Below, one piece after another: positions 9,246 to 17,313 of a DNA stretch of 64,000 bases. A program made the translations under genes and the position numbers. The notes under the pieces were generated by a model. It saw only the letters and a program-made list of their open reading frames with translations, was not told where the DNA came from and searched no databases. Source of the DNA: CAUZSN01 sp963582345 (GTDB lineage Bacteria; Planctomycetota; Planctomycetia; Planctomycetales; Planctomycetaceae); assembly GCA_963582345.1 (NCBI GenBank), contig CAUZSN010000002.1, positions 7,463 to 71,462 of the forward strand. Direction: 5' to 3'. How positions within the stretch are numbered: position 1 is the first letter of the stretch; every line of letters starts with the position of its first letter.

Positions 9246-9392
9246 CATCATACCAGATTACCGCGTATTCGGGAAACACGGTTAATTTAGCTCCGTCATG
9301 GTAAGTCGTGCGCAGCCTTCGATCATCTTTTCGACGTTGCCGTCCGCGTCGCCCAAACGGGTATCCATTTGGACCCCGGAAATTTTTAAAAA
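9246..9392 (-). pseudogene. 5' stub of a second nitrilase gene
   Basis: The complement of this stretch matches the first about 45 codons of the intact nitrilase at 2827-2965. The blocks GGGGTCCAAATGGAT, GTCGAAAAGATGATCGAA and CGTGTTTCCCGAAT are shared or nearly so. The start codon has become TTT, a base is inserted near codon 3, and homology ends just after the catalytic-Glu region. It lies immediately 3' of the intact NYN gene, as the intact nitrilase lies 3' of the NYN relic. Confidence 0.88.
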
Positions 9393-9409
9393 GGGACTTC
9401 CTTGTGGCG

Positions 9410-9904
9410 CTAACGCTTCAACAACAACGGTTGGTCGATTGGAACGAATTTCTTTGTGGCTGCGACTAACGAAGTCGCTGTAAGTGACGGAACGCCAAAC
9501 ACTTCAGTGTCTACCCGGTAATTCTTGTGAACTCGTTCCAATGCCAGATCAAAATCTCCGTCGCCCGAGGCAAGCACGACCACATCGACTGCGGGCGCCA
9601 TTTCAATTATGTCTAACGTGATACCAACGTCCCAATCACCTTTCGTAGAACCGTCACTACGTTGAATATACGGCTTGAGTTTAACGTCAAATCCAATGTC
9701 CTTTAGGATTTGCTGAAACTGAATTTGCTTTTCGTTACCTCGGTCGATCGCATACGCAAACGCCGCGACAACTTGGCGATCGGACGTCGCTACCGACCAA
9801 AACGCTCGGTAATCAAAGTGACATTGGTAAGCCTGTTTCGTAGTGTAATAAATGTTCTGAACATCGACAAATATCGCAACTTTTTTCACTTTAACTGCTC
9901 TCAC
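9410..9904 (-). CDS. NYN-domain (LabA/DUF88-like) protein, putative RNase
   Basis: Single-domain protein of 164 residues with the NYN fold, a PIN-like nuclease fold thought to cleave RNA with metal-bound acidic residues. FVDVQNIYYTTKQ carries Asp14 and Asn17, KGDWDVGITLD carries Asp90 and Asp92, and LASGDGDFDLAL carries Asp115 and Asp117, so the acidic site is complete. The start is GTG 9904; the same GTGAGAGC is kept in the relic copy at 2650, supporting it, though an internal GTG at codon 6 is possible. A nitrilase stub lies 18 bases downstream. Nuclease activity is inferred from the fold only. Confidence 0.9.
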   Translation of the reverse strand: MRAVKVKKVAIFVDVQNIYYTTKQAYQCHFDYRAFWSVATSDRQVVAAFAYAIDRGNEKQIQFQQILKDIGFDVKLKPYIQRSDGSTKGDWDVGITLDIIEMAPAVDVVVLASGDGDFDLALERVHKNYRVDTEVFGVPSLTATSLVAATKKFVPIDQPLLLKR

Positions 9905-10020
9905 TGCTGCTTGAACGATTTCACAAACATCAATGGTAATCCCCTCGACAGGGTCCTATCCTTTCTCAACACGCTCATTTGCCATCGTAGTGGCGCTAAT
10001 CGCGTGCGGCTACACTGGAC

Positions 10021-10036
10021 CCGAGTAGCTACTCGG
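10021..10036. repeat. Perfect 16-bp palindrome
   Basis: CCGAGTAGCTACTCGG is its own reverse complement. It lies about 117 bases upstream of the NYN start, at the point where similarity to the duplicated copy near 2545 fades. It could be an operator-like site or a junction scar. Confidence 0.5.
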
Positions 10037-10060
10037 TGCAACAACGTGCTACAAGCGGTG

Positions 10061-10190
10061 GCAATCTGCTCGTGCTGCAACATCTCCGCGATAGATATAT
10101 CCGATTCCAGTGAAACGTTCGATGACGGACGGACTTACATCCCGTGTTCGCACGGCTACGGCAATGTCCAATATAGGCTTGGTCGGCAGA
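10061..10190 (-). pseudogene. Fragment of GrpB (UPF0157)-family gene
   Basis: The complement encodes TKPILDIAVAV and then GIGYIYRGDVAARAD, matching the family's conserved KPIIDI and GYxYRGD segments in order. No start or upstream HxGSTAVPG core is present in frame and stops follow, so this is a relic lying between the FAD oxidoreductase and the NYN gene. Family assignment rests on two short motifs. Confidence 0.5.
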
Positions 10191-10388
10191 AAGCCGTCGA
10201 AGGGGTTCGTCAGAGTCCTAGGAATCGGTTTCAGCCAAGCTTCAAGCTCATCGGCATCTTGAACTTTGATAAGTTATACCACCCACAGTGTGTCTTCAAC
10301 GTGCAAGGCTCTCAACTTGCTGGTGAATTCAACACCAATTCAGCGAGATAATCGTCCACTCAAGAGTTACTAGATTTGTACGGTCACG

Positions 10389-11957
10389 TTATTCCAGATC
10401 ACTCAGGACCACATGTGCCGCGTTGTGACCCGGAGCGCCACTTACTTCCCCCCAGGGATGCATGCCCGCGCCACAGAGGTAGAGTCTCTGGATCGGTGTC
10501 CGGTAATATGCCAGCTCTTTCAATGGTCTTTGCCACAGCATTTGCGTGCTTGTACCGTCCACGTGGTGGATGTTGCCGTCGGTTAGGTACATGCGGCTCT
10601 GAAGATCAGCGGGCGTAAGAAGCCGGTAATCCAGCACTGCCCGGCTGAAGTTGGGAGCATAGCTATCCATTTGGGCGAACAGGCGTTTGGCCATTTCTTC
10701 TCTCCGATCATCCCATGTCCCCTGTCGCAGACGTATGGGTGCCCAATAGATGTAAGCCGACCAGGCATAGCGCCCGGGTGGAGCCAAAGACGGATCGTAG
10801 ATACTGGGGGTTAAGGCTTGGATGAGGGGAGCACGGGGCAGCTTGCCCCGCTCGGCCATTTGCCACGCGGCCTCGCGGTACTCACGGTTGGGTCCTATAG
10901 TCACATCTGCTCGCCGCAGTTGTTCTGCGCTCAGTCCGTGCTTTATACGATACTCAGGAAACTCTGACAGTGCACAATGCAGCTTGAGGCAGGTTCCGAC
11001 TTGGGTCTGTATACCCTGTACCCGCTTGACAAATGTGGCATCCAGTTGCGCCGGGTCGACCAACCTGAGGAAAGTGCGCTTTGGGTCGGCATTGGAGATT
11101 ACGGTGCCGCCTAGTATCTGTTCGCCTGAAACCAGCTCAATTCCATACGCTTGACCGTCTTCCACTACAATCCGCGATACTGGAGATCCGGTGAGAATCT
11201 CTACGCCGAGTTCGCGAACCGTCTTACCCATTAGTGCAGTGATCTGGCCCATGCCCCCTCGTACATAGCCAGTGGGTACCGGCTCGCCTGTTTCGGTATA
11301 GTTGCGTAAAGTAAACCAAATACTCCGAAGCAGCCCGGTTCCGACGTCATAGGCGCTACCGATGTCCGGAGCTCCCCCTTCTGCATTCCGCATGATGTCC
11401 GACTCAAAAAACTGGTCGGCCAGGTCAGCAATCGAATGCGTCAGGACAGTGTGAAGTGCCTGCTGATCAGCGGGATCTGAACAACGTGAATAGAGTTCAT
11501 CTAGCCGGGGAGGCGCTTGAAGCAAATAGGGTCCCAGAATGCGGCTAATCCGAGACCAGAACTCCTGCCAGCGAGGGAAGGCTTCCGCATCGTTCTGCGA
11601 AAACTTGGCAATTTCACTTCGGAAAGAATACTGATTTTCATTGGATGTCGCGCTGTCGGAGGGTTGACGTGTATAGAAATAGCGACCGTCAGGCAAAAGC
11701 CGAATTGAATCTTTCTTGTCAACCTTTAGTCCACGTTCAAACAGGCGCATCTCTTTGATGATTTTCGGACGAAGGGCCCAGACCACATTGGCACATGTCG
11801 AAAAACGATAGCCGGGAATTAGCTCCTCGGTCACACAACAGCCTCCGATGATGTCGCGCGCCTCAACGATTAGCACACGCTTTCCCGCCTGTGCCAAGTA
11901 AAAGGCTGCGACCAGGCCGTTGTGTCCCGAACCGATGATAATAGCATCGTATTGCAT
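10389..11957 (-). CDS. FAD-dependent oxidoreductase, phytoene dehydrogenase/PYROXD2-like
   Basis: Protein of 522 residues in the CrtI-like NAD(P)/FAD oxidoreductase group (COG1233), closer in its ends to PYROXD2-type proteins than to true carotenoid desaturases. The N-terminal Rossmann motif is IIGSGHNGLVAA (residues 7-18) followed by VLIVEARDIIGG, the FAD-ribose site. The C-terminal FAD motif is YLCGAGMHPWGEVSGAPG with a closing HNAA helix. There is no signal peptide. ATG 11957 places the Rossmann strand at the very N-terminus as usual. No carotenoid genes lie nearby, so a pigment role is not supported; the substrate is unknown. Confidence 0.9.
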   Translation of the reverse strand: MQYDAIIIGSGHNGLVAAFYLAQAGKRVLIVEARDIIGGCCVTEELIPGYRFSTCANVVWALRPKIIKEMRLFERGLKVDKKDSIRLLPDGRYFYTRQPSDSATSNENQYSFRSEIAKFSQNDAEAFPRWQEFWSRISRILGPYLLQAPPRLDELYSRCSDPADQQALHTVLTHSIADLADQFFESDIMRNAEGGAPDIGSAYDVGTGLLRSIWFTLRNYTETGEPVPTGYVRGGMGQITALMGKTVRELGVEILTGSPVSRIVVEDGQAYGIELVSGEQILGGTVISNADPKRTFLRLVDPAQLDATFVKRVQGIQTQVGTCLKLHCALSEFPEYRIKHGLSAEQLRRADVTIGPNREYREAAWQMAERGKLPRAPLIQALTPSIYDPSLAPPGRYAWSAYIYWAPIRLRQGTWDDRREEMAKRLFAQMDSYAPNFSRAVLDYRLLTPADLQSRMYLTDGNIHHVDGTSTQMLWQRPLKELAYYRTPIQRLYLCGAGMHPWGEVSGAPGHNAAHVVLSDLE

Positions 11958-12094
11958 AGAGAGAGTTCTTTTCTCGTCTGCGCCTCAAACGCCTGTTGCA
12001 TTTCGGTCACAACGTTTACCACGCAAAGCCTACGGTTGCAATTGGTGCTCCTTGTAGTTCAAAAAAACTTCATCCGCCATCGTATAGGTACAAC

Positions 12095-12420
12095 TCACAT
12101 CTTGCCATATTGGAATAGTCTTTCAACGATCAGAGCAATCCCACTTTTGTGCCACGAGATTTCTGTGTCAGCGAAAATCGTATCCGGCGAAAATAGCGCA
12201 CCGACGTCTTCCAGAATTTCCTGACCCAGAATCCAACATTTTGACAGCCAATTGACATCGTTGATTGTCGGACAGGAGAAACCGCTTTTTGTAAGGTTTT
12301 CCTTGAGGAACTGATTATCGGTCTGGAGGTAGTCGATCACAAATTGCTGTTGTTGATGGACCCAGCCGACCAGGATGAGGAAATAGAATTGCCAGTGTTG
12401 TAGAATGACGCCTATGGCTC
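12095..12420 (-). pseudogene. N-terminal remnant of integrase-core transposase
   Basis: On the complement, VIDYLQTDNQFLKENL followed later by LGQEILEDVGALFSPDTI matches the helical N-terminal part of planctomycete integrase-core transposases (the ENxxLxxxL and PDTIxxW segments). No ATG lies at the right place, and the DDE catalytic core is absent because the frame ends at 12095. The adjoining repeat at 12418-12488 is shared with 1716-1788 and would be the element's end. Confidence 0.65.
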
Positions 12421-12488
12421 GCCAGATGCTGATTGGTGGCGCAAAACAGACAGCATCTGGATAAGTTCGTGGAAAATTCAGTGGCTGA
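12418..12488. repeat. IS-end-like repeat, copy 2
   Basis: Contains a perfect 10-bp inverted pair, CCAGATGCTG (12422-12431) and CAGCATCTGG (12451-12460), then the block shared with 1716-1788. It borders the transposase remnant on its 5' side. Confidence 0.6.
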
Positions 12489-12555
12489 GATTAGAGAATT
12501 TTAAGATTCACAAGTCCAGAAATTGCGTAAAATACAGGTCGGCCGTTTTTTTTCT

Positions 12556-13044
12556 GCACGGAGTCTCGATGAATTCCATCGACTATTAGTCGCCAAAATT
12601 CGTCAGGGTGATGCACGGGTGTGGGATGAGTTTATTGAGCTATTTGAAGGCCGCCTGGGTGCCGGGCAACCAGTGAGGACATTGTGTCAGAGACGTTCAG
12701 GGGGTTTCTAAGCAGTTTTCCGAATTGCGACGAAAACACTCCGCTCGAAAGCGTTCTATTCGCCATTGCTGTTCACAAGTTAGCCGATATCTTGCACCGA
12801 CAGGGGCAGCGACCAACTATTCCGTTAATGGCTCACGATTCGGATGGCGACTATTGCAAACCACCCGGCAGCGACAGGACCGCTTCCAGCTTGTTTCGAG
12901 GTCAGGAAGTTTGCTAAGCAATTGAGTATCGCAGAACAAGCGGTTGCCAACCACAAACATTTCTTCATTTTAAAACTGAAAGATGCTGTTGCACGCACGC
13001 GTCTAAAAAATATCGATCTGGCCGGCTTTGGAATTTCCCAGTGA
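12556..13044 (+). pseudogene. Frameshifted ECF RNA polymerase sigma factor
   Basis: Three + strand frames together spell an ECF sigma factor. First, LLVAKIRQGDARVWDEFIELFEGRL (sigma region 2 start, about 12577-12655). Second, after a frameshift, SETFRGFLSSFPNCDEN and LFAIAVHKLADILHRQGQRPT (end of region 2, about 12687-12820). Third, after another shift and an apparent internal deletion, LSIAEQAVANHKHFFILKLKDAV (region 4 helix-turn-helix, about 12922-13000). The form resembles the planctomycete sigma factors that end in a NHKHF helix. At least two frameshifts and a missing linker mean it is inactive. The intact downstream gene begins 220 bases later. Confidence 0.85.
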
Positions 13045-13265
13045 CGGAATTGTGGAATTCAGTCTGAAGAATCGCCAGCAATCATGACTGCAGCATTCCG
13101 TTTTGGGTGAAGTATCAGTCAAAATGTCTAAGGAATAAAGAAATCCAAGTGTCTAATTCCGAAGAAAATGAAGGGAGCACTAGGGATGGATGCGAACAGC
13201 GATACGGACATTCGGATTCCGTCATTTTTTGGTCATTCGCCATTAGGCACTTATCGTTTGTAATC

Positions 13266-15824
13266 ATGCGACTTGCAGCAATCGTAGTCGGGTCATGGCT
13301 GGTTTGTGTGCCACTTATCGGTGTGGTCTGGGCCGACGAACTTACGGACAAATATTTAGAGCAACTACGGCAGCGGCGTTTGTTTAGCGTAGCGGAAGGA
13401 TACTGTTTGCGACAGTTGATGTTGGATCAGTTGCATTCCACCGAACGGGCCAACTTGACTCTGGAGTTGTCGCGGACATTGGCCGAGCATGCCAAGCATT
13501 CGACAGGCCGCGAACAAGCTGATCTGTGGAAGCGGGCGGTTGACGTTCTTGATGATTTTCTTGAAAAAGAGCCGCGAAGCCCGCGACGATTGATGCTAGA
13601 AGTTCAGGCAGCTTTTGTTGCCGCATCGCAGGTGGAATATCGGCGATGGCCGGCCGAGTTACAGTCGTATGACGAAGGTGCCGAACAAAAAGTGTTGGTA
13701 GCGGTTAAAGCCGTCATTCCGAGATTGACGGAATTGGAAGAACGCTTGGCAGATCACGTTCGCACAGCACGGCATCGGGGAAATTCCGATGGTGGTGAGC
13801 TACCGTACCATCAAGCGAGAACCCTTCTGCTGAATGTTCGCTATCGGCTGGCGATTGTGTTGTTGGGAAAATTCAAGATGTTGTCCAAAGATTCCGCCGA
13901 ACGTGCAGCCGTTATGGTTGATGCGGAAGAGCGTTTGCGACAACTGACTGGTGGAGCTCGCGGAGCGGAACTGACATGGCACAGTCAGGTGCTCCTGGCC
14001 CAGGCTCATCGGCTCCGCAATGATTGGAAGCGTGCAGACGGGCTGCTGGCGACTTTGGAGAAGAGTGAAATGACTGCCGAGGTTCGGAACCGCGTTGTTG
14101 CTGAGCGTGTGCGACTATTGATGGCGACGAAGAATGTCACGGATGCCGCAAAATTGCTGGTCAATTACCGCAAAGCTGGCATTCCGATGCCGGGTGAACT
14201 TCGCTTTCTGAACGTCAAAGTGCTTTTGGCGCTCTGGAAGGTTGCCGTCGAAAAGAAGCAAATGTCGTTGGCGGATGGTTTGATGCAACAAATCCAGGCG
14301 TATGTCGGACAGACAGAGAGCGAACTGGCAGGCTATTGGGGCCGTCGGTGTCGTCTTTTTCTAGAGTTGGCCAGGGAGAAGCACGAATTCGGTGACGAAT
14401 TGGCGCTGATCATTCGTAAAGCTCGATCGTTGTATTTGATGGGAAAAGTCGATGACGCTGTCAAGAACTACGGGATGGCCGCGAACGTGGCACACCTCGC
14501 CGGGAAAGAAGATCTGGCTATGGAATTAGGGTACACGCGGGCGTCGATCCAACTTCAAGCGAGTCAGTTTTCAGCCGCCGCCAGAAGTTTCCATGACTTG
14601 GGGAATCAATATCCGTCAAACCCGCGCACTCCCAATGCCCACCTGCTGTGGAGTTTTTGTTTGGGTAAACTGTACAACCAAGAGCCTTCGGATAGTCGGC
14701 TAACGGCCTATACTAAGGCACTGGTCGACCATCGTGCGAAATTTTCTGATGGATCGACGATTGCCGAGGCAACGTGGATGTTCGCCGTGTTGCAGGAACG
14801 TCAGTGCCAGGTGACGCGAGCTTTGAAACTGTACGAAGAAATTCCTGCCGAACACCGCCGCAGCTCGAACGCTCAGCTCAGCATTGCACGGTGCTACGAA
14901 AAAATCCTCGCACGGCTTCACGAGCAGCATCAACCGACGGCCGATTGGGAACGGGTGGCGATCGACCAGCTCGATTCATTCATAGCGATGTTCTCAAAAG
15001 ATGCTCGAAGCCTAACTCAGCAACAGGCCGAAATCATCATGCGACTGGCTCGGATCCGATTGAATCGACGGCCGTCGGAGTTTGCTGAAGCGGACCAACT
15101 GCTGGAACGGATTCTCGCAGGTCGGCAATTCGTCAAGCAATTTGTTCAAGGAATAGCCACACCAGCGTACGATGCTTGGCAGCGACTGTTCAATATGTCG
15201 GCCCAATTGCGCATCGTTTCTCTTGCCGGTCAGCAACGGTTGGCTCAGGCGAGGGCGTTGCTGAAGACGTTTTCAGCAAGTAGTCCATCTGAAGTTTTGA
15301 GTGTGCTGGACGGCCTGATTCAGATAGCGGACAACGTCGATGAGCACACTCGCCGTGGTCTGGCTGACTTACAGTTACAAGCAGCAGAAGGGTTGAATGC
15401 TCGCCGGTCTCAGTTGAGCGTGACTGAGCGTCGGCGTTTGGACAGTTGTCTGGCTCAAGCCTGCGTAGCAACCGACCAGCCGCGCAGGGCGGTGGAAAAA
15501 TACGACGTTCTGTTACGCGAGTCCCCGCGTGACAAACGGTTGCGACGGACGGTTTCGGAATTGATGACTCAAATTCGCACGCCCGAATATCTGAGCAAAG
15601 CGAAAACTAGTTGGCGAAAACTGCAGATGCTAGAAACAAAGGGAAGTCAAGACTGGCTGGATGCCACTTACAACGTCGCGTGGTGTTGTTTTGCACTGAA
15701 GGAATACGGCCAATGCCGGAAACTGATTCAAGTCACGCGTTTGCGATATCCAGATCTAGGTGGTTGGGAACTGCAGACTAAGTTTACCAATCTTGAAAGG
15801 GATGCCGTAAAAGCAGAAAACTGA
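13266..15824 (+). CDS. Large exported TPR-type protein
   Basis: Protein of 852 residues with an export signal (MRLAAIVVGSW then a hydrophobic stretch ending in VVWADE) and otherwise almost wholly alpha-helical, with repeated helix pairs rich in Ala, Leu, Arg and Glu. TPR-like units are clearest at about residues 385-490 (YLMGKVDDAVKNYGMAANVA, FSAAARSFHDLGNQYPSNP) and near the C-terminus (NVAWCCFALKEYGQCRKLI). I chose ATG 13266 for the signal peptide; the frame is open to 13107, but that part is not protein-like. It is probably a periplasmic scaffold. No enzymatic domain was seen. A decayed ECF sigma factor precedes it; a terminator-like hairpin follows at 15980. Confidence 0.85.
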   Translation: MRLAAIVVGSWLVCVPLIGVVWADELTDKYLEQLRQRRLFSVAEGYCLRQLMLDQLHSTERANLTLELSRTLAEHAKHSTGREQADLWKRAVDVLDDFLEKEPRSPRRLMLEVQAAFVAASQVEYRRWPAELQSYDEGAEQKVLVAVKAVIPRLTELEERLADHVRTARHRGNSDGGELPYHQARTLLLNVRYRLAIVLLGKFKMLSKDSAERAAVMVDAEERLRQLTGGARGAELTWHSQVLLAQAHRLRNDWKRADGLLATLEKSEMTAEVRNRVVAERVRLLMATKNVTDAAKLLVNYRKAGIPMPGELRFLNVKVLLALWKVAVEKKQMSLADGLMQQIQAYVGQTESELAGYWGRRCRLFLELAREKHEFGDELALIIRKARSLYLMGKVDDAVKNYGMAANVAHLAGKEDLAMELGYTRASIQLQASQFSAAARSFHDLGNQYPSNPRTPNAHLLWSFCLGKLYNQEPSDSRLTAYTKALVDHRAKFSDGSTIAEATWMFAVLQERQCQVTRALKLYEEIPAEHRRSSNAQLSIARCYEKILARLHEQHQPTADWERVAIDQLDSFIAMFSKDARSLTQQQAEIIMRLARIRLNRRPSEFAEADQLLERILAGRQFVKQFVQGIATPAYDAWQRLFNMSAQLRIVSLAGQQRLAQARALLKTFSASSPSEVLSVLDGLIQIADNVDEHTRRGLADLQLQAAEGLNARRSQLSVTERRRLDSCLAQACVATDQPRRAVEKYDVLLRESPRDKRLRRTVSELMTQIRTPEYLSKAKTSWRKLQMLETKGSQDWLDATYNVAWCCFALKEYGQCRKLIQVTRLRYPDLGGWELQTKFTNLERDAVKAEN

Positions 15825-15979
15825 AACTCCGCTACGTCTTCCAAGTGAGGCTTAGTGTAGGGTGAGCATTCCCACCACAGCATCTTGCGATTTTATGGGC
15901 GGCGCCTACTCGAATCTTTGCCTTTCGAGCAATATGGCTTTGAAGGAATTCGCGCTGTCCTACCCGCTAGCTCAATATC

Positions 15980-16006
15980 AAAGGCCGCTGTCATATGCGG
16001 CTTTTA
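15980..16006. terminator. Bidirectional terminator-like hairpin
   Basis: AAAGGCCGC and GCGGCTTTT pair around a 7-8 base loop with one bulged base, giving an A-rich entry and T-rich exit in both directions. It lies between the convergent ends of the TPR gene (15824) and the secreted protein gene (16108). Confidence 0.6.
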
Positions 16007-16107
16007 TTGCTCTTGGTGGCTCCACAAACTGCGGATTGAAAATGATCCTTAACTTAGACGCCTCTTGGGCAGTCTGTGGCGAAGGTGCAACAAGCGATGG
16101 TATGGTT

Positions 16108-16599
16108 TTAAAGGGCGCGTTTCCGCACGTGCAACGTTGAACAACGCGGCGGCTTCGGCAGCATCGATGGATTGGGCTTCCATCTCGGAACGTTGTGAAA
16201 ATAGTAGCCCAGTTGAGTTGTATCCACGGGCTCTGCGACCATCGGGAAACGGCGAATCAGTTTTGCGCGACCAATACGGCGTTGCCCATACCAATTGTCA
16301 GGCCAATAGCGCATGTATTCGACACTCTTTCGCTGAATGGGCCACTTTGCGACTCGCGCCCAACTGTGATCGGGACTTCCATTGCAAGAATCGCAGCACT
16401 CGCAGTGGGCCAGGGAATTATCGGTTTCTTGAATCTGTTGATTGCCGAAGTAGGCTGCTGGATACGCGAGTATGCGAGGCGTCAAATTTGACACTCGCAC
16501 CAGCCGCGGCCACTCGCTTGCACCAACGGACGCTGCCGAAATCAGCGAAATGCTCGCGACGAGAATCACCGCGAGTCGTTTGAAATTTCCTGTCTGCAT
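16108..16599 (-). CDS. Small secreted protein (trio member 3)
   Basis: Protein of 163 residues with a clear signal peptide: MQTGNFKRLAVILVASISLISAASVGASEW, cleavage likely after SVGA. The mature part has a Cys cluster, HCECCDSCNG, near residues 65-74 and a basic, Trp/Tyr-rich second half (YMRYWPDNWYGQRRIGRAK, then PVDTTQLGYYFHNVPRWKP). No known enzymatic domain. It is the last of three consecutive genes for exported small proteins on this strand, separated by 94 and 68 bases, so co-transcription is likely. This architecture is familiar to me as a planctomycete-restricted family, but I cannot give a function. Confidence 0.8.
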   Translation of the reverse strand: MQTGNFKRLAVILVASISLISAASVGASEWPRLVRVSNLTPRILAYPAAYFGNQQIQETDNSLAHCECCDSCNGSPDHSWARVAKWPIQRKSVEYMRYWPDNWYGQRRIGRAKLIRRFPMVAEPVDTTQLGYYFHNVPRWKPNPSMLPKPPRCSTLHVRKRAL

Positions 16600-16693
16600 G
16601 ATTGATTTTCCCAGATCTCTTAACCTAAAGATTGATGTGGACTTCCGGTTGCTTTTTCAGAGTTGTTGATTTCGGTCTTTCGTTTCAGCTTGT

Positions 16694-17245
16694 TTAAGGA
16701 GCGATCCTGCTGATTGGCGTGAGTCGACTGGCAGGAATACCCCTGCCGTAGTTCATTGTGTAATTCACATTCGGCGCTAACGGAACGACCATCGGAACAC
16801 CAGTAATGGGCGAAGCAAACACCCGTGCATCCCGCTGATCGTAGTCGTGTGGATCGGCCGCATAAGTAATTTTGTAGAAGCCGATCGGCGGGCCCCACCG
16901 GTCCAGTAGGCCGATCAGGGAATCGGACTGTGCCCGGTTTCTGGTATCGAACAGATTGCGTTGGTTATTCCACCAATCGCGCGCCCTGCAACCTACGTTT
17001 TCGCAGTCGATACAGGAACGGCACGTGTCGGTATGGCATGTTGGTTTTGGACTGACACATCCACAACTACCGCAATCAGACGCGCACGCATCGGTCACCG
17101 TGTTGAAGTTGGTTCCATGCGAATCTGAAACGCGGATTAGTCCGACGGTACCGGGTTCAGAGCCAAGGCTTGGAACCGTGGTCACCACCGCAAACAGGCT
17201 TGCCGCTAGGAATAGATGTCCAAAGTTCCGTGGCATGTTATTCAT
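16694..17245 (-). CDS. Small secreted Cys-rich protein (trio member 2)
   Basis: Protein of 183 residues with a signal peptide (about residues 1-29, ending SLGSEP). Residues 53-87 hold about eleven cysteines in CxxC and CxxCxC-like spacing (ACASDCGSCGC, CHTDTCRSCIDCENVGC), suggesting disulfides or bound metal outside the cytosol. The conserved-looking tail includes DRWGPPIGFYKITYAADP and ITGVPMVVPLAPNVNYTMNYG, reminiscent of a small beta-rich wall-associated domain. ATG 17245 is the signal-peptide start; a second ATG three codons in is equally possible. It sits between two other exported-protein genes. Function unknown. Confidence 0.8.
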   Translation of the reverse strand: MNNMPRNFGHLFLAASLFAVVTTVPSLGSEPGTVGLIRVSDSHGTNFNTVTDACASDCGSCGCVSPKPTCHTDTCRSCIDCENVGCRARDWWNNQRNLFDTRNRAQSDSLIGLLDRWGPPIGFYKITYAADPHDYDQRDARVFASPITGVPMVVPLAPNVNYTMNYGRGIPASRLTPISRIAP

Positions 17246-17313
17246 GGGATTCTTTCTGACTCAAGGTATTCAATCCAGTCAATGTCAAAAGCGATTCGCA
17301 GTCATTGACAGTG

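Noticed and set aside
9710..10351. 213-codon + strand frame
   Set aside because: It lies antisense to the NYN gene and to the GrpB relic; composition is not protein-like.
15862..16140. 92-codon + strand frame
   Set aside because: Spans a terminator-like hairpin and overlaps the end of a convergent secreted-protein gene; no domain.
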